Shown here piece by piece: positions 42,474-56,003 of a stretch of DNA of 64,000 bases. The position numbers were made by a program, and so were the translations under genes. Every line of letters begins with the position of its first letter. Within the stretch, counting starts at the first letter, position 1. The notes beneath the pieces were generated by a model, which was not told the origin of the DNA, ran no database searches, and saw only the letters and a program-made list of their open reading frames with translations. Source of the stretch: Cichorium intybus. Lineage: Eukaryota; Streptophyta; Magnoliopsida; Asterales; Asteraceae. The stretch covers positions 75,251,494 through 75,315,493 of the forward strand of contig CM042013.1 of NCBI GenBank assembly GCA_023525715.1, given 5' to 3'.

Positions 42474-42690
42474 TGTACCTTGTTAATAGTCCTGTAAATC
42501 CATAGCTTGACAAGTGAATCAATAGTTTACCAGTCGGGAGACATGTGTTCTAGTGGCATGTCATGAAGATAAACGTCAACCCCAAAATTAACACAACAAG
42601 CTTCGAAAAGCAATTATCAGACGTCACAGTTGAGTTTGTTTAGGTTGAAGGCAAGTGGAACATAGGCACAAATGTTGGTAATAAAAAAGG
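42474..42690 (-). pseudogene. Gag N-terminal part of copia element G
   Basis: Minus reading shows VPLAFNLNKLNCDV, stops, LLFEACCVNFGVDVYL, and SLVKLWIYRTINKV, which leads into the part at 32647 once element F and one copy of its target duplication are removed. Three stops are visible. No 5' LTR or primer site of G is found further right. Confidence 0.65.
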
Positions 42691-42828
42691 TTTCTCGGTA
42701 GCATATTTGTTTGTCGCAGCCTATGCAGTTATCGTGGTGAAAAATCAAATAGCGTTCATAGGACGAGATTTAAAAAAGCAGTTATCGCGGTGGGATAGCG
42801 TTGAGATAGCGGTTTTTATATTACGCAG

Positions 42829-42976
<148 letters not shown>

Positions 42977-43101
42977 CACACACACATATACTATGTAGAA
43001 TTAATATCACAAAAAGTTATATAAAACTCGTAGCATAAAATATATGGTAGTGTCATAGTGTCAAACATAATTAGTTGCAATCCACGGGTTTGGCATCAGA
43101 G

Positions 43102-43479
43102 TCAACATCGTCGAAGACATTCACTTCCATCTAGGTCATCACCAACATCAAGATCTTCCACTTGATCTCTAATCTCATAATCATCGTCTCTATAACCCTC
43201 CCTTTTGCTCCTAGTACTTGGACCGGTTTCTACATTTCCTCCCCTTGCTCTCACAGCCGACCAAAGAAGTCCATCCCTTTCATTCACAAAGTTTTGAAGC
43301 TCATCTTCCGTTGATATCGTCCACTCATCATTTTCCTCCACATCTCTCAATAAAATAGGATCAATTTTGCTCCTAGTACTTGGACTCGTGTCTAGTATAT
43401 GTTTGATCGACTGACCGCAAAATAAATAGCCCAAAATGTAATTTTTAGAAAATAGCGATATTTCACCGCAATAACGCAA
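43102..43479 (-). pseudogene. Acidic C-terminal-like fragment, possibly from a hAT transposase
   Basis: A 125-codon open frame with RSKIDPILLRDVEENDEW, DGLLWSAVRARGG, STRSKR and an acidic tail YEIRDQVEDLDVGDDLDG. The charged, Ser/Arg/Asp-rich style resembles the extreme C-termini of plant hAT transposases after the dimerisation domain, but that domain itself is not present. Its 5' end lies inside the 253-bp duplicated region. Function not assignable with confidence. Confidence 0.3.
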
Positions 43480-43848
43480 TCAATATATCGGTCAAATCGC
43501 GGTAAATCACAGCGCAAATCTCGGTTCCGCAATTCTCAACCGCTATTTGTAACCTCTATTTTATCTAGCGCCGAGAACCGCTATCTCACTCCACGTCTCT
43601 CAATAAAATAGGATCAATTTTGCTCCTAGTACTTGGACTCGTGTCTAGTATATGTTTGATCGACTGACCCCAAAATAAATAGCCCAAAATGTAATTTTTA
43701 GAAAATAGCGATATTTCACCGCAATAACGCAATCAATATATCGGTCAAATCGCGGTAAATCTCAGCGTAAATCTCGGTTCCGCAATCCCCAACCGCTATT
43801 TGTAACCGCTATTTTATCTAGCGCCGAGAACCGCTATCTCACTGAGAT
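43343..43848. repeat. 253-bp tandem duplication
   Basis: Copies 43343-43595 and 43596-43848, nearly identical, each running from TCTCTCAATAAAATAGG to the CCGCTATCTCACT region. It contains the inverted ATAGCG motifs. Confidence 0.9.
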
Positions 43849-43880
43849 CTCACCTGGATCTCGGCGCTATTGACTACATA

Positions 43881-44752
43881 GGTCGCAGCAGCAGCCATCG
43901 AAGCTTGAGAGATGAAAGAGGAAGAAGATTAGGGCTGACTGAGATAATCGTGAAGGGAGAAGAAGAAGGAGAAATTTAAGAAAGGATATAATTAGGCCCC
44001 GATGCCATAGACGGCAGTATAATTTCCCATGAAAAATTTTGCATTATGAATTTGAATATTTATAATACAAATGTATAAGAGGGTCCAAAGGGCTGAATAT
44101 AACACATATAAAGGGCTTGACAACCCGTACCCCAATATCGACTAATAGGTTCGTGGGAAATACTCGTTGTAACGGTAGAAAACGGTGATTTTGTTGCAAT
44201 CAATTGTAAAACTGATATTGGGCATGGGATGGCCTGTGTTGATATTGTGTAAAATTTACGGTATGCTACCACCAAAATATCGGTTGCTACCTTTAAATAT
44301 ATTTTTCTAATTCCGCCACCGTTACAACCAAATAAATCAATCTTATTTATATACTTTAAAGAGTAGAAAATAAATTTACAAAAACAAAACAAGTTTTTCT
44401 TAAGTATTACGCCTTTGTCAAAGGTTTGACAAAATATTGGTCCCACGTAATAGGTGAAAACGAAATCTGACATACATATTGACTTCGTATATATTTGAAA
44501 GTGCAAATCACACCAATAAAGGTGCAACGAGACATCAAACATAAGGAATGCAATCTCAGGGTAGGATTTATCGTCTCATCAAGTCACAAATGAAATATCG
44601 AAATATTAAAGAATAAAATAAAATCTCTTGTAAAAGGGAATTCGGACGGTATGGTAATCTCTTTACTTTATATTTATTTTATAGGAGTGTCTAGTCAGCA
44701 TATTTTATTTTCATTTTCATTTTCATTTTCATTCAGTCATCTCCGATGGTAG
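43881..44752. other. No recognisable gene
   Basis: AT-rich sequence with a 160-codon minus-strand open frame (44060-44542) that has no recognisable motif and biased composition, and a (TTTTCA)n-like run near 44705-44735. Confidence 0.5.
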
Positions 44753-44761
44753 TTTAATAAA

Positions 44762-45203
44762 GGGTTAATGACTTGAGAGGGTAATATACTTTTGCAAATG
44801 TTCACATTTAGGTAACATTCTTTTTTGTGTGCATATTTAGGTAACATACTTGTTATACTTGTTCATATTTAGGTAACAATGTTTTTTTTGTACACATTTA
44901 GGTAACATAGTTGTTATACTTGTTCAAAAACGGGTAACAATGTTTTTTTTTGTTCACATTTAGGTAAGAATATTATTACCTAAATGTGAACAATATTGTT
45001 ACCTAAATGCGAACAAAAAAAACATTGTTATCTGTTTTTGAACAAGTGTAACAAGTATGTTACCTAAATATGCACAAAAAAAACATTGTTACCCGTTTCT
45101 GAACAAGTATAACAAGCACGTTACCTAAATGTGCACACAAAAAACAATGTTACCTAAATATGAACATTTGCAAAAGTATATTACCCTCTCAAGTCATTAA
45201 CCC
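44762..45203. mobile_element. Foldback Mutator-type MITE
   Basis: 442 bp, almost entirely two inverted arms of about 215 bp. It starts GGGTTAATGACTTGAG and ends CTCAAGTCATTAACCC. Perfect 9-bp target duplication TTTAATAAA at 44753-44761 and 45204-45212; a 9-bp duplication is the Mutator-like signature. Each arm holds repeated TTTAGGTAAC units. No coding capacity. Confidence 0.88.
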
Positions 45204-45392
45204 TTTAATAAAAGTCTAATGAACATTAAATTAAATTTAAAATAGGGGACAGGTATCGTGGAGTTTAACCCCATCGAATTTCATAAAGAGAGTTTAATGA
45301 AATAATAATGTGTGATTTAATTTTTATTAAATTAAAAATTAGCTTTTATTTGTTTCTCTTTGGTATTTGACAATTTATTGAATTCTCAAAGG

Positions 45393-45393
<1 letters not shown>

Positions 45394-45467
<74 letters not shown>
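45394..45467. repeat. (TA)n array left of MITE 45468-45762
   Basis: Pure TA run ending in TATAGGAGAGG, the start of the MITE. Confidence 0.95.
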
Positions 45468-45881
<414 letters not shown>

Positions 45882-45989
45882 TAGTTGTGAGACCTGTGTA
45901 ATATACGAGATGTTACAAAAAAATTGTTAAATAAGAAGATCTAAACATTAATAATTTTACATATTTCGACAAGATATGATGAAATTGAT

Positions 45990-45991
<2 letters not shown>

Positions 45992-46078
<87 letters not shown>
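45992..46078. repeat. (TA)n array left of MITE 46079-46599
   Basis: About 87 bp of pure TA. Confidence 0.95.
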
Positions 46079-47364
<1,286 letters not shown>

Positions 47365-48112
47365 TGAAAGGTTTTATGCAAATCTATGAACTAAAACCTT
47401 AAGTTCACATACAACGTAAATTGGATCGATGTTTTCTAACTTTGAACATATAACTAATTCCTAAAAGCCAACAAAAAAATTATAAAAGAAATAAATCAGA
47501 AAAACTAACCTTTAGGTTTTTCTTGGAAGCTAAGCAACGAAAATTCATTGCCTCAAATGAAGTCACACCCAAGCCTTGAGGAGAGTCACAAAATTCTTGA
47601 GAGATTATGTGTAAAAATGGAACAGAAATGAGGTCCCCCGGGGTCCCTATTTATAGGCTCCAGCAGATAACCTGATAAGCATTTAGAGATAAACATTTTT
47701 TAATTCAAATAAGATATACCTTTTATCTTACAATTCAAACTCTATTTATCTTTATTATAATAATCGAAATGATATATATCCAATATATAAATTTCGTTGA
47801 TTATTATCCTGCTAAATATGTCACTTACTCAACTATTGAATAATTACAATTCAGCCCTTATACCTTTAATTAATTAAATTAAGAGTAAACTGCAAATTTG
47901 GTCCCTGTGGTTTGCACAAAAGTGTGACTAAGGTCCAAAAAATTTTGGACTTGCATCAGTCGTCCAAAAAGCGAAAAGGTTTGTGGATTTGGTCCCTCTG
48001 AAACATAAAAGGACTATTATACCCTTTTAATTTCATTTTTCATTTTTTAATACTTCTTTTAATAATTTTTGATTAAAAATTAAAAAAAAATACAATCCCC
48101 CACCCCCACCAG

Positions 48113-48165
<53 letters not shown>

Positions 48166-49404
48166 TTTCTGATGAAAAAACCCACATAAGAAATCTCACA
48201 CCATTGCTGCAACCATTCCCTCCCCACCATTGATCCTTTCTCACACACCGAATCGATTCTTTCTAACTTCGGATTTGTGCATCTCCACACTCGGATTGAA
48301 GCTTTTCGAGATCAATTTTGTGATTCAAGCACCGATACTCTCCCCCATGGCTCCTCCCATACCAAACGGTATTCGATTGGGTTATGTTCCCCAACCCTTA
48401 CGCAAATGTCGGTGAAATTGACGGTGAAGCCGATGGGCTTAAAAGCAGAAACGGTATTTGATTGGGTAGATGCAGAGGTCAAATGCCGACTTTGTGGTTA
48501 AGAGCTCGCTGAAGTACCAATCAGAAGAAGTGAAGATGAAGACGATGAACCGTGGTCGAAGTTGTCAATGGCTATTGCCGCCTCGACTAAGCTCTTGTTC
48601 TTTTTTCTTTTGACTAAGTCATATCTTAACTCTCACTGGGCTACATGTCTAGAATCACATGGGTGTTGATTTTGGGAGGGGGGGATTTGGATCCGGAGAG
48701 AAAAAGGAACAGGGTTTTGAGAACTAAACAGGCTAAGAGAAATTGATTCCAAGCATCCATTAGTCCAGTACAACGATGAGGTATGGAAGAATAGTCTCTG
48801 CCATTGTTGCCATCAAACCTTATCTTATAGCTCAGGTGATGTTCTGATACATTTATTCAACCTCTGCAATTGTGCCCTATGATTCATTAAACCAATCTGG
48901 GACGAACAAATGGTAATTAGCATTTGAAGAATTTTCCTATGTTCATCTTGAGAGCTTCCATTATCATTCTACAACGAATCGGTCTCCGTTTCTGTATAAA
49001 TCTTGCATTCTTTTTGGCGATTCACCATTGTTTTCCCCTCCATCTGCTTCACTTTCTCTCACTAGATCCTAAAACTCAGCACAGTTCACACTCTCTCTAG
49101 ATGTGATCAATGTGTGTGTATGTTTCAAATCGAATTTGATCTGAAAATGTATGTTTGAGTTGCAGGTTTAGGTTTGTGTGAATGTGTTTCAGTGTGTGTG
49201 TGTGTGTGTGTTTCAAAGTCGAGTGGATCTGGTGGGTCGATGAGGTCGAGTGGATCTGGTGGGTCGATGAGGTCGAGTGGACCTGCAATACTAAGAAACT
49301 CATTACAGATAAACAAGAAAAATGTAGCAGAACAATTTCATAAATCTTGAAAAGCTTGAATAAAAAATGGAGTGCCTAAACAATTTCATCCGGGTATTTT
49401 CAAC

Positions 49405-49470
<66 letters not shown>

Positions 49471-49967
49471 ACTGGTGGGGGTGGGGGTTGTATTTTTTTA
49501 ATTTTTAATCAAAAATTATTAAAAGAAGTATTAAAAAAATGAAAAATGAAATTAAAAGGGTATAATAGTCCTTTTATGTTTCAGAGGGACCAAATCCACA
49601 AACCTTTTCGCTTTTTGGACGACTGATGCAAGTCCAAAACTTTTTGGACCTTAGTCACACTTTTGTGCAAACCACAGGGACCAAATTTGCTGTTTACTCT
49701 TAAATTAATCACCAAATTAAATCAAATTAATTCCAGATTAATTTCTAATTAATTAATATAGTTTCTAATTAATATATTATCACTTTAATATATTAATAAA
49801 CTATTTATTTTATTTTTATTGATTTATTAATCACATAATAAATCAACCTTTCTCTCTCCTGGAATTTCTACCAAACCTCTAGCTATGAGGGCAACCTAAA
49901 TGGACTTTGCTACTATTAATTAGGTAAATACAAATTATTAGTTATGGCTTAGACACCTAATCCAACA
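47365..49967 (-). repeat. 3' LTR of element B, interrupted by a MULE
   Basis: About 777 bp after removing the insertion, against 775 bp for the 5' LTR. TATA box (TATAAATA on minus) at 47648-47655. Plus-strand ends TGAAAGG and CCAACA. Confidence 0.9.
47883..49699. mobile_element. Pack-MULE-like element in LTR B
   Basis: 1817 bp with long inverted ends (about 230 bp nearly perfect, GAGTAAACTGCAAATTTGG...CAAATTTGCTGTTTACTC) and a perfect 9-bp target duplication TTAAATTAA at 47874-47882 and 49700-49708. The sister LTR shows the empty site with one TTAAATTAA (near 56514). Inner TIR ends carry (CT)n at 48117-48162 and (GA)n at 49410-49467. The 1.2-kb core is less AT-rich than its surroundings, has short open frames (for example 48277-48501 plus) and exon-like pieces such as one ending at a CAG/GTGATG junction near 48836. 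No transposase is seen. Capture of host sequence is inferred from composition; the source gene is not recognised. Confidence 0.85.
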
Positions 49968-51063
49968 GTCTCCCACTTGGATAAGTCTATGACTATAATT
50001 ACCAATTTAACCTCCAATTAATCAGCAAACTGTAGCTTCCTAGAAACTGTTGCCGAACTCTGACCTAGTCAGTTCTGTCCAAAGATAAGTGATCATATGA
50101 TCCTCCGTCCAACCAGATATTTTCGAACATGAGACATGGATTGAGATCAATCTCTGTCCGATACTCTGTTTCTCGATTTCCGATTCTGCTTATGACTTTA
50201 AGACTTCTAATTGAACACATCAATTCAGTCCTGGCCGGCCAGCACTTTAGTCAACTTCAAAATCATCGAGAGGCCTACAGATATCTGTTACCCATTAGGG
50301 TCAAGGAATGAATAAGCTTCGACTCATATGCTTGTGTCTTTTACTCATCAAAATCGTGTACAACAATACGTTTTATAACATCGAGTTACCGATGTGTTTA
50401 CGTACTATCAATGCACAACCGACTTGCAAATTTCAACTCATATGTCTCCGCTTTAAGACCATAAGATATTATCATCTTAAAAATTGCTCGTGATATAATC
50501 CATGAAGCAATTCTTTGAGCGTGGGTTTATCCAATACTCAAATCTCTATTTCTAAGTACTCATGAACGTTGTAGCAATCCTATTGCTATGTCTAACTCCT
50601 TAGACAGTCTACAATCCAATTCTTGACAGTCTTGATTCAATACTTACTTCCTAAAGTATGAACGACTGTGGACCTTCTGAATAATTAAATTATTCGGGAA
50701 GTAAAACATGCGAAAGCGAAACATAAAGATCTGACTCGCAGCTACTCCTGCTTATTACCAAGTATACACGAGGTAATCACCAAGTCGGATCTTGTCATAA
50801 AACTATTTTCGGTTTCTAAATTTCTTTTAAACTTTCAATTCAAGTTTTATATCTATGTCTACATGAAATTTTCACTATTTTTATGTATTTAAAAGTGTCT
50901 TACACTGATACACTTCATTGCAGATAATCTAATCGGATACTCTTTCGACGATATCTCAACTTTTTTTCCATTCTGTCTTTCTCCCTTACGACTCCATTCT
51001 GGTGATGTGTGCTGTGACTTCCCTTGGTTCTCGGGGATTTTAGTCTACATGACCACACCCTAA

Positions 51064-51130
51064 GACTATTTCGAGGTGTTATGATGTGCCGGTGAACCAC
51101 ACGCGCTCCATCAGAATACCAACGAAACTC
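51064..51130 (-). other. Stem-loop B1 with conserved 22-nt loop
   Basis: Loop 51087-51108 (starts TGCCGGTGAACCACAC). Inner stem TGATG/CATCA, against CGATG/CATCG in A1; the outer stem TTTCGAGGTGTT pairs imperfectly with AATACCAACGAAA. Confidence 0.7.
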
Positions 51131-52046
51131 TTTAACCATGAAGTCCTTAAGCACCACGTCCTGATGTTAATAATTACCGATTTGAAACTCCTTTCAAATT
51201 ATTATTACCACATTCACCCCAACCATTTCCCAATGATTTCTCATGTGTGTTAAAAAATCCATCCAGTATTCCCAGCCAGACTATATCCTGAATCCAATTT
51301 ACTAGGCTCCAAGCATTAAGTAATTAGGACATGTTCATGACACTTCTGATCGATCCAAAAAGCTCGAGGAACTCGATCTAATATTTTCCAAACCCTTTCA
51401 GAATCTAGAGATTATATGTGTCATGACTTTTGAGAAAACTATTTCCTTTCGGAGACTCTTTCTCATGCATCTTGAATCTTATCAAGATCATGCTTACAAT
51501 GGCTAGGTCTATACTGACGATTTCATCTATTCGATAGATGTCTGTGAACTACATGAGTATGTTGCACATTATTTATATCTCTAATGCCAAGTCATCACAT
51601 TTTGCAATAATAGGAAACTCCTTTCCTGTGGCTATTCATATTGAATCTTATCAAGATCATATTGGCAGAGTTTTGATCTATCTCATAGATGTTCACAACC
51701 ACTTGAGTACGGTTTATCTCTATTAAGTTTTCATAATGAATTATCTCTTAATGTCAAATCATTACACTTTGTAATGATAAGAGATGTTTCCTAGAAACAA
51801 TATGTAACCAACATACAGTCATAGGAAGATAACAACGATACTCCCACTGACTTTGACTCTTTTGGACTATTCACAAAATCCAAACCTTTTGGCACATTTC
51901 GAGAATCCGAAACCTTTCTGACATAGTTATCGGAATCTTTCAGGCTATTCACAAAATCCAAACTTTTGGCACATTTTGAGAATCTGAATATCCTTTCTTG
52001 CGAGGTGCCCGTGGGATGAATCCCGGGGCCACGTACCTTCTGAATT

Positions 52047-52119
52047 GGCATGCTCTTTGTGAGTCCTTATTAGTGTGCCGGTAATCCACACGCGCTCCAC
52101 TAACGACTCATAATATGCC
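52047..52119 (-). other. Stem-loop B2 with conserved 22-nt loop
   Basis: Loop 52076-52097 (starts TGCCGGTAATCCACAC). Stems TTAGTG/CACTAA, TTGTGAGT/ACTCATAA and outer GGCA/TGCC. Confidence 0.7.
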
Positions 52120-53247
52120 ACATAGTATCATCTCGGATTTCATCTTCTATTGAGAGTGCTTCTCCTGGAATCAATTACTTGACTCTGAGTATCGTCTCAC
52201 TCAACCAGATGTTCTGAAAGTACATTTCTATCCATGTTGCTTTCCTTTGATGATTCAATTACTCCCACTGGTTTTTAGATCAGGTGTAGAATCAATAAAA
52301 TTTCCACATAGACTGTGTCTCACCCTAAGGTTCTCTTATTTGGTAGCAACCGGGCTCACCAATGCTTCCAAGTAGTCGGATTGCTAATCTGTACCAACTT
52401 TAGTGTTTTACCACTAATTGGTATATCACCCCGATCATAACACTTTATGACGGTGACCAATACTACTGGTTAAGAGAAGAGTATGTCAGGTTTAACAGAT
52501 ATCTTATTCCTGCTCAAGGCCTAGTGATGACTAAAGGTTCTTTCACTTGGCTAATCCTAAACTCATTCAGGACTAACTCCTATTGTTTCCTTAGAACATG
52601 AGTCCTTTCTAAAAGAGCTCTTCTTTCACAAGTACAGCGGGATAGCCAATGAAATGACATTTCTGATCACGTTTAGGCTAGTCATGAGGTTCGGACGAAC
52701 GCTACACGACCCTGGACTTTCTTTGTAAAAGTGGGACGATCCCAGCTTTACATTTCAGACAGTGTCTGCATAACGTACTTAGTCTAAGATGTGGGCGGAA
52801 TATGGTTTCTATGGTCTGACTGGTTGAATATTCAATTTATCGAAAAACTAATTGGAAATGTATCTTATACATCGAGGATCGAACTATTTCGACCAATGCT
52901 CCATCATCTTCCCTAAGACACATTACAACCATTGATGTTCTTGGAAGAGGATAAACTGTGAAACATTTTTTTCAGTCTATGTTGTCACTCAGGTTCTGTT
53001 GATCTTATACTTCCTTTGAAATCGTTTAACACTTCAAGGTTTCAATCAACTGCTTATTCTGATAAGCGAAACCATATTTGTCATACTAATAGCAAATATC
53101 ATGAAGTATAACTAATTGTGTTGTGTCCGAAGATTCGAGCAATACACAGTAACTTATGTGTCTGTTGCTTAAAATCTTAATATCTTTTACATCTCTATGT
53201 AAATTTATGACTTTGTTAATTTTGTTCAAGATATGCAATCATCGCCT

Positions 53248-53415
53248 GACTCCAAGTCAACTGATTCCAAAATCCTATCCATTGGATCTTTGGGTGATCC
53301 ATTTCTTGCCATAATAAATTTTATTAAGCACTCAATTCATCATGCGACTCTAAGTCAAATGATTCCAAAGTCCTGTCCAACTGGACCTTTGGTTGAAATG
53401 ATTATCATAAAATTC
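53248..53415. repeat. About 98-bp tandem repeat, two copies, in element B
   Basis: Counterpart of the three-copy array at 2552-2815 in element A; units start at 53248 and 53346. Confidence 0.75.
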
Positions 53416-53759
53416 ACTTTAACAATCATAAGGAACACAATTTATAAATCTAATCCCATTGGATGTATCAACATTCAAGTTATTACCATTTATGTCATCA
53501 ACACATTCACACAACATTTCGAGGATAATTAAAACAATCATGCTTTGAAAGAAAATCTTTTATTAAACCAGAATTATCCTCAGAACAATGTACTATGCGA
53601 AACAATGTCATATGCATCTATAAACTAATAACACGAACAAATATCTAGCTTAACTCCAAAACTGCATGAGCTCCAGATCCAATCCGAATATGCTCTTGTG
53701 CGACAACATCCTGCATCCTATAGAGTCCGTGCATATATAGCAAATGTGAGAAACACGTC

Positions 53760-54611
53760 TTGTATCAAGGAAATGAGGATTAGGTGTTCTGAGTTTTTAA
53801 GATATTACTGAGTTGCCAAACTGTTCGGCTTTAGAGCATTTTTCCAATCTTTCTATGACTGTGTCCCACCCTGTGGATTCCCAGTTTGAGACATCGAACA
53901 ATCGGTCCGGACGATCTGGATCATTTCTTGATGCGCCTTAATACTGGACTCAATCCTGAAGCAGCTGAATCAATAGAACTATGCTTCTCCATGAACGACT
54001 TATACAGAGTCGACATTGAATGCATTTCCATGATTGTCTTATCTGGTTACCCTTTCTGTTCATCTGGATGAACAGATCAGCGAGTCGAGCTAATGCTTAA
54101 CTCCTGATCACAAGGGGTGACCAATTTTTATACAGTTCGCCCATGTATCCCTCAATCATGAGAACATGCAAACTGGTGCTACTTCCTTCTAGCTTGCAAC
54201 TTCAAGCTCTTTGAAGATCCTAGTTCGTTCCTTTTTCAACCAGTTCTTGGAACCTTTCCTCAACCAGCTGTGCTAACTTATCTGACCCCAGGAATTTTAA
54301 ATCCATGCGAAACTCGGGGTCAATGATTAAAATCATGAGGCAATGAACTTCCTTTGACTTAATAGTCAAGGGGTCATGCTCATCACAAGCTACTGTGTGA
54401 TGTCATGCTTTTGTAGAACAAGGAGCGGACACTCAGTCAGATATGGTTTGCCAGCAAAACTAAGAACCATTCTCTATTTGCGAAGCCAAACCACATAGTA
54501 TAGGCTAGTCAGCCTTTCCACAGACTTTCTAATTCTCAAGAGGTACTTTCTGAAACTCTCAGAAATGGGTGAAGGAGGAGAAGGAGGAGAACTGACAATA
54601 ACTTCAGACAC
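53760..54611 (-). pseudogene. Copia-type gag of element B (badly decayed)
   Basis: Collinear with the element A gag: N-terminal SSPPSPPSPISES, LTSLYYVVWLRK followed by a stop, then fragments matching the A domain. The ATG of A is GTG here (54609-54611). Several stops and frameshifts follow. It is more decayed than the A copy, yet the stem-loops around it remain paired. Confidence 0.7.
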
Positions 54612-54921
54612 TTATAAAATTTGAATTTATTAGTTTAATTAATCCTTTTAAATAATTACCCAATATATTATTTAATAAGGCCAGGATCCAAAATACCCAA
54701 CTATGGTGCGAGGAGGGATGTCGTAATCACAACACAGTGGTCATTAAGGTATATAACATTTATCAATTTCAGTATTATGAAATTCCTAGATCTGTGAGAT
54801 TCATTGAACTGTTCAATGGCATGTTTAATCTCGGATATGATCTTCTATTTGTGACTGGGATACCGATGATCACAAACCAGATGTGAATAACCATGCAAAT
54901 TAGCTTGGTAACCTCAATGTC

Positions 54922-54982
54922 ATTTATCATCTCTAATTGATGTGCCGGTTAACCACACACGCTCCATCAATAATGATAAATC
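54922..54982 (-). other. Stem-loop B3 in the 5' leader
   Basis: Loop 54943-54964 (GCCGGTTAACCACACACGCT core). Stem ATTGATG/CATCAAT and ATTTATCAT/ATGATAAAT. Confidence 0.78.
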
Positions 54983-54992
54983 ATGAGAAACC

Positions 54993-55070
54993 CATTACCA
55001 CTCTTTATGAGCCCCTATTAGTGTGTCGGTTAACCACACACGCTCCACTAATGTCTCATAAAGTGTAATG
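54993..55070 (-). other. Stem-loop B4 in the 5' leader
   Basis: Loop 55024-55045 (starts TGTCGGTTAACCACAC). Stem ATTAGTG/CACTAAT, CTTTATGAG/CTCATAAAG and CATTAC/GTAATG. Each A4-to-B4 stem difference noted is matched on the opposite arm. Confidence 0.8.
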
Positions 55071-55417
55071 TGCAATTTCACGGGTTAGCATCTTTTCACA
55101 TTTTTCCTAAAGTAACTAGATTTGGGATTTTATAAAACTGTTCTAGTACTTTGATTAATAACATTATACTTTTAATGAGATTAAGCGGTCCTATCAAACC
55201 CGTTCGGCTAACGACCCTCCACTGATCAAGAGAGCGGTGGGTGAGAGTGGACACCCATTAGACCGCCATTTTATAAGCAGTCTCCTTATACCCTCCTTAT
55301 AGATCAGCTTCGTGAATGAGGCCTACTATTGATTTGACTAACCAATTTATCTTATACATATAATATTAACTTTTAATAATAATATTTATAAGATGTATTT
55401 TAAACCTTTTAAAATAT

Positions 55418-55747
55418 TCTTGGTTTATCTTTTTAATTTTTTGAAATTAAACAATTAATTAAAAATTAAATTTAAACCTTTAAATGATTTAATTTATCTT
55501 TTAATTAAACAATTAATTAAATTAATTAAATCCATATAGGCATCACAAATTAATTAAATTAATTTAATCCTATCTTAAAATGTTCTTGGTTTATCTTTTT
55601 AATTTTTTCAAAATTAAACAATTAATTAAAAAATTAAATTTAAACCTTTAAATGATTTAATTTATCTTTTAATTAAATAATTAATTAAATTAATTAAATC
55701 CATATAGGCATCACAAATTAATCAAATTAATTTAATCCTATCTTAAA
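55418..55747. repeat. 165-bp tandem duplication in the leader of element B
   Basis: Copies 55418-55582 and 55583-55747, AT-rich, starting TTCTTGGTTTATC. Element A has a single copy (about 4795-4980). Confidence 0.85.
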
Positions 55748-55990
55748 CTCCCTAATTTTCGAAAAACAAATAATGGGTTTAAGGTAATCCAATTATTAAA
55801 TAATCAAAAGTTACCAAAAATAGAATACCTTCTAAAAACCTACGTAATTTTCGAAAATAATAAAGCGGAGGGGCTAGGGTTTCTAAAAACCTAACCCTAA
55901 ATTTCGATTAGGCCATATTAGGGTTTATAAGCTTTAAACCCTAATTTTTAGGAAAACAATTATAACAATTCAAATAGAAAACAGTCAAAA

Positions 55991-56002
55991 TCTGTGATAC
56001 CA
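55991..56002 (-). other. Degenerate primer binding site, element B
   Basis: Minus TGGTATCACAGA; the first eight bases match the initiator tRNA-Met site and the last four have changed from AGAGC type. Confidence 0.75.
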
Positions 56003-56003
56003 C

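Larger units (their letters stand above)
49981..53759 (-). other. Non-coding 3' interior of element B
   Basis: Aligns with 1-3168 of element A and extends further to the 3' LTR. Contains stem-loops B1 and B2 and two copies of the 90-bp repeat (53248-53415). No pol domain in any frame. Confidence 0.7.

Noticed and set aside
44060..44542. 160-codon minus-strand open frame
   Set aside because: Biased composition, no motif, no splice or promoter context; an open frame of this length can arise by chance in AT-rich DNA.
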